22,959 bases of DNA from CAZVJA01 sp964626885 (GTDB taxonomy: Bacteria; Planctomycetota; Planctomycetia; Planctomycetales; Planctomycetaceae), in contig CAZVJA010000071.1 of the NCBI GenBank assembly GCA_964626885.1, positions 1 through 22,959 of the forward strand, given 5' to 3'. The notes below the pieces were generated by a model that was given only the letters and a program-made list of their open reading frames with translations, did no database searches and was not told where the DNA came from. Both the position numbers and the translations under genes were made by a program. Of this stretch, positions 15,258-22,617 are shown piece after piece; position 1 is the first letter of the stretch; every line of letters begins with the position of its first letter.

Positions 15258-16434
15258 GCCGCGCGGCCGGCGGGTCGCGATGCTCTTGTTCTTTCTGTCA
15301 GCCTCCGTCGTTGGCGTTGGGGCGGGCATCGAGTCCTCGTTCGACCGAAACTACCGGCGGATCGAGAGGATGTCTGCATCCGAACGAATGCGCCTCGAGC
15401 GGAATTTTCGCCGATTCCAGGAGATGACCGAAGCGGAAAGGGATGGCTATCGCCGATTACACCGTGAGATCGAGGAAGACACCCTCAAGGGGGGGCGGCT
15501 GCGGGACGTGCTAGATGGTTACAATGCCTGGCTGGCGACGTTGTCCCCCTTTCAGCGTCAGGAAATACTCGCGGAAAAAGATCCGATCGAGCGCGTGAAC
15601 ATCGTGCGACGCATTCGTCGCGACATGGCCAAACAACCGTCTGCGCCGACCGAACAGCGTCCCGGACCGCTGGCACGGCTTCTCCGAATGAGTGGAATGC
15701 TGGCCCAATTGGCCGACGACTCGATCCAACTTTTGCCACGTGAGTTCGACAACCTGGTCGGTGTTCTTGAAACGCGGCTCTCGTTGAGCAAGGAAGATTT
15801 GAGCAAGCTTCAAGCCATGTCCCCCGCCAAGCGCCATCTGGAGGTGCTGAAACGCACTCTCGAGAAGTTTCCTGATGAGATGCCGCCGGAACCGGGAAGA
15901 CTGTGGCCCGACGACCAACTGTTGGAAAAACTGCTCGCATCGATCGACAACAAATTGATCACCGACAAGATAAAAACCTTCCCCGATCCGAATGTCAGGC
16001 GAAAAGTGATGGGATTTCTGGTCGCCCGGGCCCTTCTGGCTGAATGGCAGCCCAAAATCGACTCTCTTCGTCCAACAGATGATGATCTGTGGCAAATGTT
16101 TCAAGACATGGAACCAACGCGGCGCGACGAGTTCATGCAGCTTCCGACAGAGGAAATGAAACACCGGCTGGAGTTGGAGTTCCTTGCAACGAGAAGTCCT
16201 GAATTACGCGAACTCCCCTTTGTCTTGCAGAGACTCGCCTCGCGCCCAGAACGTCCTTTGGGGAATCGTCCCAGACCTCGTCCATTCGACCGCCGGCCAG
16301 GACCAGGTCCGCGAGGAATCGCCCCCGGGGGAAGCCCTGAACCTCCCGATGGCCGAGGCCTGAATCCTCCCGGACGGCGACGATTCGGTCCACCGGAAGG
16401 CCCGCCGCCGGAACGGCCTGAAAACGGGCCATAG
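15229..16434 (+). CDS. Exported charged helical protein of the sigma operon (DUF3106-like)
   Basis: 401 aa. The start ATG at 15229 lies inside the anti-sigma gene, with GGAAAG 5 nt upstream. A signal segment (about 16-34, M-L-L-F-F-L-S-A-S) sends it across the membrane. The body is almost all charged helices with repeated 'M-S-A-S-E-R-M-R-L-E-R-N-F-R-R-F' and 'L-S-P-F-Q-R-Q-E-I-L'-type units. These resemble DUF3106 repeats and similar E/R-rich domains of planctomycete sigma operons. The last ~70 residues are rich in Pro, Gly and Arg (R-P-R-P-F-D-R-R-P-G-P-G-P). As third gene of an ECF operon it may be an envelope sensor that controls the anti-sigma factor, or a product of the regulon. No enzyme motif is seen; the function is unknown. 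Confidence 0.78.
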   Translation: MKIPMLRANEPRGRRVAMLLFFLSASVVGVGAGIESSFDRNYRRIERMSASERMRLERNFRRFQEMTEAERDGYRRLHREIEEDTLKGGRLRDVLDGYNAWLATLSPFQRQEILAEKDPIERVNIVRRIRRDMAKQPSAPTEQRPGPLARLLRMSGMLAQLADDSIQLLPREFDNLVGVLETRLSLSKEDLSKLQAMSPAKRHLEVLKRTLEKFPDEMPPEPGRLWPDDQLLEKLLASIDNKLITDKIKTFPDPNVRRKVMGFLVARALLAEWQPKIDSLRPTDDDLWQMFQDMEPTRRDEFMQLPTEEMKHRLELEFLATRSPELRELPFVLQRLASRPERPLGNRPRPRPFDRRPGPGPRGIAPGGSPEPPDGRGLNPPGRRRFGPPEGPPPERPENGP

Positions 16435-16599
16435 TGTTTTGCGCTCGCAGTCGGATATCTCTCCGATTCTCCCGGTTAGGTCGCGCCGCGATTTGGCATC
16501 GTACGGCATAGCCGGGTACAGTGTTGTCGAAGCTGCCGCCATCAGGCATCGACGCGCGTCGGTCCCGTATTCCGATATTAATGAACGAGAACATTCATC

Positions 16600-18966
16600 A
16601 TGAGCCTACGCAATATCCCGCTCCAACATCGCCCGGTGATCCACATAATCACCCTTTGGGCAATTCAATCGTGTGTTCTCACCAATGCAGCTATTGCTGC
16701 TGAAGTTCCTGAAACACTCTCTGGCACTGAACCGCTGACTATTACGCAACCGCTCGATGAACTGATGGTTTCGGGCATTAATCGATTTGCCATCCGCGAG
16801 ATTGCCCGCGCCGCCGAGACGCGCGAATCGCGATGGAAGCGCGATTACTCCAGCCCGGAAGCGTACGAGAAAAGCATCGCCCCCAACCGCGAACGCTTCC
16901 GCACGATCATCGGCGCGGTCGACCCGCGGGTCGAGTCGTCGGACTTTGAACTAATCGCAATTTTGGACGGAGATTCGACGGCTGGATCAGCGAACGGAAT
17001 TACGGCACGCCGTGTTCGATGGCAGGTGCTCGATGGAGTTACTGGAGAAGGGATCCTAATTCTCACCAAAGAGCAGCCGCGTGCCCGCGCGATTGCGATC
17101 CCGGACGCCGATTGGACTCCCGAAGCATTTGCTGGCCTGAATAAGGAATTGGATAAGCAATTAGCGATCCCCAGGTTGCTCGCATCCAATGGTGTGGAAG
17201 TCTTAATACCGACACTTATCAGCCGTAGCGACGAGTTTTCCGGAAATCCGTCGATTCGATTCACGAACCAATCGCACCGCGAGTTTGTGTATCGCATGGC
17301 GTTCGAGATGGGACGACACGTGATTGGTTACGAAGTACAGAAAATACTCGCTGCCGTTGATTTGCTTGAGAAACGGAATCGTGAGACTCACGTGAACGTT
17401 CCTTTCGGAGTTGTCGGTGTTGGAGAAGGGGGGCTAGTCGCATTCTATGCCGCCGCACTGGATCGTCGGATCGAGGCCACGCTCATTTCGGGGTACTTTC
17501 ACAAACGCGACGCCGTCTGGGAAGAGCCCATTTACCGCAATGTGTGGAGCCTACTGACGGAATTTGGCGACGCGGAGATTGCATCCCTCATCGCGCCTCG
17601 GTCCTTGATCATCGAGGCCTGTGAAGCGCCTGAGGTGTCGGGGCCTCCCGGTGTGAGAACAGGCCGTGCCGGCGGTGCGGCACCAGGGAAGATCACGAGC
17701 CCGCTTCTAGAACGCGTTCGCGAAGAATTCGAAAAGGCTCGCGCGATCTATCAGAAACTCAATCGCGCGGAGAAATTGTCGCTGGTTGTGTCCGGTGAGG
17801 GAAAAGGCCTCGCAGGAAGCGACGCTGCAATCGCCAGATTCCTGACGGATCTGGCGATCACGACGAATCATCCAGCTGAGGCCCTGCCATGGATAATAAC
17901 CGGATTACCAATCAATACGGCCGAGCGGCAACAACGGCAGTTTTCCGAACTTGTTAATTTCACCCAAAAGCTGATGCGGCACAGCACCAAGGCTCGCGAC
18001 GAGTTCTGGGCGAAAGCTGACCGCTCTTCGGTCGAGAAGTGGATCGAATCCTCCCAGTTCTATCGCGATTACATCCACGACGAGATGATTGGCCGGCTCC
18101 CCGCGCCGACAATACCCCTCAACCCCCGTACGCGAAAAATCATCGACGAACCCTCCTACACCGGCTACGAAGTGCTGCTCGACGTCTACTCTGACGTTGT
18201 CGCCGGCGGAATTCTGCTATTGCCCAAAGACCTGAAGCCCAATGAAAAGCGTCCCGTCGTCGTCTGCCAGCACGGGCTTGAAGGGACACCCATGGACACA
18301 ATCACGACCGAGGGAACCGGCTACAACTACTACAAATCGTTCAGTGTCGAACTGGCGAAACGGGGATTCATCACCTATGCCCCGCAGAATCCGTATCGCG
18401 GCAAGGACAACTTTCGCACCATCCAGCGTAAGTCCAATCCACTGAAGCTCTCGTTATTCAGTTACATTATCCCGCAGCATGAACGAACGCTCGACTGGCT
18501 TTCGTCACTCCCGAACGTCGATGCCAACCGCATCGGTTTCTACGGGCTTTCGTATGGCGGCAAGACAGCCGTTCGCGTTCCCCCTCTTGTCACGCGGTAC
18601 GCGCTCTCGATCTGCTCTGCCGACTTCGACGAGTGGATTCTGAAAAACGTCAGCAGCGAAGACCGCTACAGCTACATCTTCACCGGTGAGTACGAAATTT
18701 TTGAATGGAACATGGGGAACGTCGCCAATTATGCGGAGTTGGCTTCCCTGATGATCCCGCGGCCATTCATGGTCGAGCGCGGACATCATGACGGGGTCGC
18801 CCCTGATGAATGGGTTGCCTGGGAATACGCCAAAGCCCGTCGGCCATATGTCCTGCTCGGTCTCGGCGACAAAACAGAAATCGAATACTTCAACGGCCCG
18901 CATTCGATCAACGGCAAAGGAACGTTCAACTTCCTGCACCGCCACCTCGACTGGCCCCAGCCGTAG
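16600..18966 (+). CDS. Exported two-domain alpha/beta hydrolase (acetylxylan-esterase-like), one half lacking the nucleophile
   Basis: 788 aa. A signal peptide (about 1-34, ending T-N-A-A-I-A-A/E) exports it. The C-terminal half (about 510-788) is an intact alpha/beta hydrolase of the acetylxylan-esterase/dienelactone-hydrolase group. Nucleophile S651 lies in G-L-S-Y-G-G, the likely acid is D731 in R-G-H-H-D-G-V, and the likely base is H768 in G-P-H-S-I-N-G. The N-terminal half (about 115-420) has the same layout. An A-V-D-L-L helix precedes V-V-G-V-G-E-G-G at 271-278, where the serine is replaced by Gly275, and A-S-L-I-A-P-R-S-L follows, parallel to A-S-L-M-I-P-R-P-F in the other half. This half should be catalytically dead. 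Likely role: hydrolysis of ester bonds on polysaccharide or other substrates outside the cytoplasm. A glycosyltransferase gene follows on the same strand after about 140 bp. Confidence 0.85.
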   Translation: MSLRNIPLQHRPVIHIITLWAIQSCVLTNAAIAAEVPETLSGTEPLTITQPLDELMVSGINRFAIREIARAAETRESRWKRDYSSPEAYEKSIAPNRERFRTIIGAVDPRVESSDFELIAILDGDSTAGSANGITARRVRWQVLDGVTGEGILILTKEQPRARAIAIPDADWTPEAFAGLNKELDKQLAIPRLLASNGVEVLIPTLISRSDEFSGNPSIRFTNQSHREFVYRMAFEMGRHVIGYEVQKILAAVDLLEKRNRETHVNVPFGVVGVGEGGLVAFYAAALDRRIEATLISGYFHKRDAVWEEPIYRNVWSLLTEFGDAEIASLIAPRSLIIEACEAPEVSGPPGVRTGRAGGAAPGKITSPLLERVREEFEKARAIYQKLNRAEKLSLVVSGEGKGLAGSDAAIARFLTDLAITTNHPAEALPWIITGLPINTAERQQRQFSELVNFTQKLMRHSTKARDEFWAKADRSSVEKWIESSQFYRDYIHDEMIGRLPAPTIPLNPRTRKIIDEPSYTGYEVLLDVYSDVVAGGILLLPKDLKPNEKRPVVVCQHGLEGTPMDTITTEGTGYNYYKSFSVELAKRGFITYAPQNPYRGKDNFRTIQRKSNPLKLSLFSYIIPQHERTLDWLSSLPNVDANRIGFYGLSYGGKTAVRVPPLVTRYALSICSADFDEWILKNVSSEDRYSYIFTGEYEIFEWNMGNVANYAELASLMIPRPFMVERGHHDGVAPDEWVAWEYAKARRPYVLLGLGDKTEIEYFNGPHSINGKGTFNFLHRHLDWPQP

Positions 18967-19106
18967 CCCTCAGCCAATCGTACCCTCAATCATCTCGTCT
19001 CCGAAAAATTGCGATCGAGGATTATCCGAAAACGCCTGGCAGACAAGCTGCATCGGCTCTCCACCAAACAAGGGTGTCCTGCTTCCGGCACGAAGGGATT
19101 CGAATC

Positions 19107-20351
19107 TTGCATTTCCTCTGTTCCACATTTGGCAGCGCCGGCGATGTCTTTCCGATGGTTGGTCTAGCGATCGAACTTCGGCGTCGCGGGCATTCCGTGA
19201 CGATCGCCACGAATGCGCATTTCGAGCCGCTCGCACGTGAGCATGACATCCCTTTCGAAACCCTCGGCACCCAGGACGACTACATCGCCTGTGCCGCGAA
19301 TCCAGATCTCTGGCATCCGCAACGCGCATTTTCACATGTGTTCAGCTTTTTTCGGCCTGTCTTGAAGCGTCAGTATGAACTCTTCGCCGACGCAGCCGGC
19401 CGGAGGGATACGGCTGGAGTCACGAGTTGTTTCGGGTTCGGTGCACTGTTGGCGCGCGAGACACATCGCCTTCCCATCCTCACTCTTCACTTGCAGCCGG
19501 CGGTCCTGTGGAGCGACAGCGACCCGCCCGCACTTCCGGGGTTGTTCGGACCGCGCTGGCTGAAAGGACTACTGTATCGCATTGGAGAACGGTGCTTCAT
19601 CGATCCGGTCGTTTGTCCGTTTCTCAATGAATGGCGGAAAGAACTTGGACTCTCCCCCGTGCGGAAGATCACCCGTTGGTGGAACTCTCCCGACGGAGTG
19701 CTCGGCATGTTTCCGGAGTGGTTTGCTCCCCCGCAGCCCGACTGGCCGCAGAATCTGATTCAAACTGACTTCCCATTGTGGAATCACCGATCCTCGGAAT
19801 CACTCTCTGAGGATGTAGCTCGTTTCCTCGGCGAAGGAGATTCTCCGATCGTCTTTACCCCCGGTTCTGCGAATGTGCATGGCCGGCCGTTCTTCGAGGC
19901 GGCCATTACGGCATGTAACCATTTACGGCGCCGCGGCATTTTTTTGACCGAGTTCCCCGAGCAGTTACCGCAGCCGCTTCCAGCTAGCATCGCTCACTTC
20001 AAGTACGTTCCACTCGATATACTCTTGCCACGCGTAGCGGCGTTCGTGCATCACGGCGGTATTGGCTCGACGTCGCAAGCTCTGCTCGCCGGCATCCCTC
20101 AGGTTCTGATGCCGCTGGCTCATGATCAGTTTGATAACGGGGCGCGCATAATCCGCCTGGGAGTCGGCGAATCAATCCCCGCAAAACGATTCATCGGGCT
20201 GCGGCTGGCGGATGCACTAGCCCGTCTATTCGGCTCCACGACGACACAAGCGGCGTGCCGCAACGTATCGGAGCGGCTTGCAAAACGGGACGGTTTGTGT
20301 CGCTCGGCAGGTGCAATCGAACAGCTCGTTGCCCGGAAAAACGCGAAGTGA
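19107..20351 (+). CDS. GT1-like glycosyltransferase (MGT/UGT type)
   Basis: 414 aa from a TTG at 19107, which has AAGGG 9 nt upstream and gives the usual family beginning (I-L-H-F-L, then G-S-A-G-D-V-F-P-M). A GTG at 19074 is the alternative; the open frame back to 18810 overlaps the hydrolase and looks non-coding. N-terminal Rossmann half: acceptor-side G-S-A-G-D-V-F-P-M-V-G-L-A followed by R-R-G-H-S-V-T-I-A-T. C-terminal half: nucleotide-sugar site V-H-H-G-G-I-G-S-T at about 314-322, then A-G-I-P-Q-V-L-M-P and H-D-Q-F-D-N up to about 344. Family members move a sugar from a UDP- or dTDP-sugar to a small-molecule, lipid or sterol acceptor. Acceptor and donor cannot be told. It ends only 11 bp from the convergent FGE gene. 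Confidence 0.9.
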   Translation: MHFLCSTFGSAGDVFPMVGLAIELRRRGHSVTIATNAHFEPLAREHDIPFETLGTQDDYIACAANPDLWHPQRAFSHVFSFFRPVLKRQYELFADAAGRRDTAGVTSCFGFGALLARETHRLPILTLHLQPAVLWSDSDPPALPGLFGPRWLKGLLYRIGERCFIDPVVCPFLNEWRKELGLSPVRKITRWWNSPDGVLGMFPEWFAPPQPDWPQNLIQTDFPLWNHRSSESLSEDVARFLGEGDSPIVFTPGSANVHGRPFFEAAITACNHLRRRGIFLTEFPEQLPQPLPASIAHFKYVPLDILLPRVAAFVHHGGIGSTSQALLAGIPQVLMPLAHDQFDNGARIIRLGVGESIPAKRFIGLRLADALARLFGSTTTQAACRNVSERLAKRDGLCRSAGAIEQLVARKNAK

Positions 20352-20362
20352 AACTCCCGCGA

Positions 20363-21574
20363 CTAATTTGAGGCCGCGGACTTATTGGCCGGTGCGTTGC
20401 GATAAGTCTCGAAATCCCTTGCCCGCACGACGCAGCGGAATCCGCAGTGGAAGGTGCCGCTGTCGGGGGTGCCCTTCATGCGGGCCGAAGTGCGATAGCC
20501 GATGCAATAGTTGTCGCTGCACATAAATGATCCGCCGCGCTGCACGCGTTTGACCATCCCGGGTTCGTTGGGATCGTAACTGTCGGTCGGCCCGAACGGA
20601 TTGCGATCGGGGCTGTTTGCGTAGTAGTCGGGGCGATAGTAGTCACTGCACCACTCCCAGACGTTTCCCGACATATCGAACAAACCGTATCCATTTGCTG
20701 GGAACGTCCCGACCGGGGCGGTGGTTTTGTAGCCGTCGAGGACTTCATTCGTGTCCGGAAAATTCCCCTGCCAGATGTTGGCCATCCATTTTCCGCTGGG
20801 CTGGAGTTCATTCCCCCACGGATATGTCTGACCATTTTTCCCTCCAAGGGCCGCGTATTCCCACTCTGCTTCAGTAGGCAAGTTCTTGCCGGCCCACTTG
20901 CAATAGGCAGCAGCGTCATCCCACGACACATGAATCACCGGATGGTTCAAGCGATCGTCAATCGACGACTCCGGACCCTCGGGATACCGCCAGTTCGCCC
21001 CTTTGACGTACTGCCAGACCTGATACGGCCAGAGCGGATGGTCACGGGTCAGCGTTTTGCGATCGTAATTCTCGTTGAAGCAGATCGAGCCCGGTTTGAG
21101 GTTCTCTTCCGGGATCACCGACACATCCGCAAGCTGACCGATAAAGTCTTCCCGCTTGGGAGTCCGTTCAGCGATGGTTTTGTATCCGGTTGCCTCAACG
21201 AATTTTTGAAATTCAGCATTCGTGACTTCGGTCTTGTCGATCCAGAAACCGTCGAGCGTGACGTTGTGGACCGGAGTTTCATCCGCCTGTCCCTTTTCAT
21301 CCCCCATGGGGAATGTTCCGCCCGGAATCCAGGCCATGCCTGGCGGAGATTCCTTCGAGGAGACGGGAGGATCAACGACAACTGGATTTCCATCGGTTGA
21401 AGACACGGAACTCGGCGATTCAGTACTGACTTCGTTTACCCCTTTGATAACCGGAACGGGAGGGCTTGCTTGCGGGGGCCCCTCTCCACATCCCACGCAG
21501 CCTGCAGACAGCCCCCCCACGAAGAGCAAAAGCTGCCATCGAATCGGCGGCATAATTCGCTTGAGATTTCTCAT
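20363..21574 (-). CDS. SUMF1-like formylglycine-generating enzyme, probably lipid-anchored
   Basis: 403 aa. The FGE-sulfatase domain spans about 78-388: G-M-A-W-I-P-G-G-T-F-P-M-G-D at 79-92, H-V-S-W-D-D-A-A-A-Y-C near 215-225, L-P-T-E-A-E-W-E-Y at 232-240, and G-L-F-D-M-S-G-N-V-W-E-W near 297-308. The catalytic segment R-G-G-S-F-M-C-S-D-N-Y-C carries C352 and C357, equivalent to the copper-binding Cys336/Cys341 of human SUMF1. FGE oxidises the sulfatase-motif cysteine to formylglycine, activating sulfatases. Unusually, the protein begins with a signal segment (R-W-Q-L-L-L-F-V-G-G) and L-S-A-G-C at 22-26, a near-lipobox, followed by a Ser/Pro-rich linker (about 31-78). This predicts export and lipid anchoring; many bacterial FGEs instead act in the cytoplasm. 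The ATG at 21574 has no ribosome site but fits a leaderless start. Confidence 0.92.
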   Translation of the reverse strand: MRNLKRIMPPIRWQLLLFVGGLSAGCVGCGEGPPQASPPVPVIKGVNEVSTESPSSVSSTDGNPVVVDPPVSSKESPPGMAWIPGGTFPMGDEKGQADETPVHNVTLDGFWIDKTEVTNAEFQKFVEATGYKTIAERTPKREDFIGQLADVSVIPEENLKPGSICFNENYDRKTLTRDHPLWPYQVWQYVKGANWRYPEGPESSIDDRLNHPVIHVSWDDAAAYCKWAGKNLPTEAEWEYAALGGKNGQTYPWGNELQPSGKWMANIWQGNFPDTNEVLDGYKTTAPVGTFPANGYGLFDMSGNVWEWCSDYYRPDYYANSPDRNPFGPTDSYDPNEPGMVKRVQRGGSFMCSDNYCIGYRTSARMKGTPDSGTFHCGFRCVVRARDFETYRNAPANKSAASN

Positions 21575-21580
21575 GTTTTC

Positions 21581-21589
21581 ATCATATCA
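21581..21589 (-). promoter_or_regulatory. Possible extended -10 promoter giving leaderless FGE mRNA
   Basis: On the minus strand TGA-TATGAT (TGn plus a 5/6 match to TATAAT) ends 6 nt before the A of the FGE start codon. Transcription would then begin at or within a base of the ATG. This fits the absence of any ribosome site before that ATG. No -35 of note is present. Confidence 0.35.
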
Positions 21590-21739
21590 GAATGTGGATG
21601 CATGGGCAGTCGGCAAATACCGGTCTCTCAACATGCTCCAGGATTGCCGGGGAAAATGTTTCATCTGGCGGCAGCAACCTTAATAAGATAATCTTCCGGC
21701 GAAGAACGGATGCTTCGTTTGCAGGGAGGCAACAGCGTC

Positions 21740-22576
21740 ATGGCGGAACAGGCGATACTTAGCGAACAGACCGCGCTCAAGGGATCGGTGCGGGAATTCT
21801 GGAACCGCGCCTCGTGCGGCGAAATCTACGCGGCCGGCAACGACCAATATGAGCGGTTCGGCACTCAGGCCCGGGCACGTTACGAATTGGAGCCGTATAT
21901 TCCGGAATTCGCTCGCTTCGCGGACGGAGCGGGGCGCGACGTGCTGGAAATCGGCGTCGGGATGGGGGCTGACCATGCTGAATGGGCCAGACACCAGCCG
22001 CGGAGATTGGCTGGTATCGATCTGACGCAGCGTGCCGTCGACAACACCCGCCGCCGGCTCGAACTTTCCGGGCTGCATTCCGATTTGCGCGTGGCTGATG
22101 CAGAATCGCTCCCATTCGACGACAATTCGTTCGACATCGTCTACTCCTGGGGGGTGCTGCACCATTCCCCCGACACGCCGCAAGCCTTTCGCGAAGTGCA
22201 CCGCGTGCTCCGTCCGGGCGGCACGACACGAATCATGATCTATCACAAGTATTCGCCGGTCGGCTACATGCTCTGGCTGCGATATGCGCTGCTCCGCGGC
22301 CGACCTTTTCGCGGGCTCGATGACCTCTACTTCCACCATCTCGAAAGCCCGGGGACGAAGGCCTATTCCGTGCCGCAGGCGCGCGCGATGTGCCGTGACT
22401 TCACGCAGGTCGAAGCCCGCGCACAGCTCGGCTTCGGGGACCTGCTTCAAGGAAAAGTCGGCCAGCGGCACCGCGGCCTGCTGCTCACCTTGGCGAAGAA
22501 GCTCTATCCGCGCCCGCTGATGAAAATTTTTTTCCGCCGGCAGGGCCTGCTGCTGCTAATCGAAGCGGTAAAGTGA
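21740..22576 (+). CDS. Class I SAM-dependent methyltransferase
   Basis: 278 aa from the ATG at 21740, chosen because AGGGAGG lies 10 nt upstream; an earlier ATG at 21710 is less likely. A Methyltransf_11-type Rossmann domain is clear: motif I V-L-E-I-G-V-G-M-G-A-D at 68-78, acidic residue D94 in G-I-D-L-T (ribose hydroxyls), A-E-S-L-P-F near 121 (adenine pocket), Y-S-W-G-V-L-H-H near 135-142, and V-L-R-P-G-G. It transfers a methyl group from S-adenosylmethionine to a small molecule. The C-terminal part (about 175-270) is a lid rich in Tyr, Leu and Arg, which would set substrate choice. Neighbouring genes give no pathway. It is divergent from FGE across 165 bp and convergent with the partial gene at the right edge. 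Confidence 0.9.
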   Translation: MAEQAILSEQTALKGSVREFWNRASCGEIYAAGNDQYERFGTQARARYELEPYIPEFARFADGAGRDVLEIGVGMGADHAEWARHQPRRLAGIDLTQRAVDNTRRRLELSGLHSDLRVADAESLPFDDNSFDIVYSWGVLHHSPDTPQAFREVHRVLRPGGTTRIMIYHKYSPVGYMLWLRYALLRGRPFRGLDDLYFHHLESPGTKAYSVPQARAMCRDFTQVEARAQLGFGDLLQGKVGQRHRGLLLTLAKKLYPRPLMKIFFRRQGLLLLIEAVK

Positions 22577-22587
22577 GGCAGGAACTG

Positions 22588-22608
22588 TCAGCGATCAGCA
22601 TTCAGCGA
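22588..22608. repeat. Three tandem heptamers TCAGCNN
   Basis: TCAGCGA, TCAGCAT and TCAGCGA follow one another without gaps in the 41-bp space between the convergent methyltransferase and PBP-domain genes. Short tandem heptamers in intergenic positions occur in some bacterial genomes, and this may be one member of a dispersed set. One copy alone does not prove it. Confidence 0.4.
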
Positions 22609-22617
22609 CGCCGTGTT

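Noticed and set aside
15511..16164. Minus-strand open frame of 217 codons opposite the third sigma-operon gene
   Set aside because: The plus-strand gene has a ribosome site, signal segment and operon position; the opposite frame has none.
21680..22471. Minus-strand open frame of 263 codons opposite the methyltransferase
   Set aside because: The plus strand encodes all class I methyltransferase motifs; the opposite frame is a codon-bias shadow.
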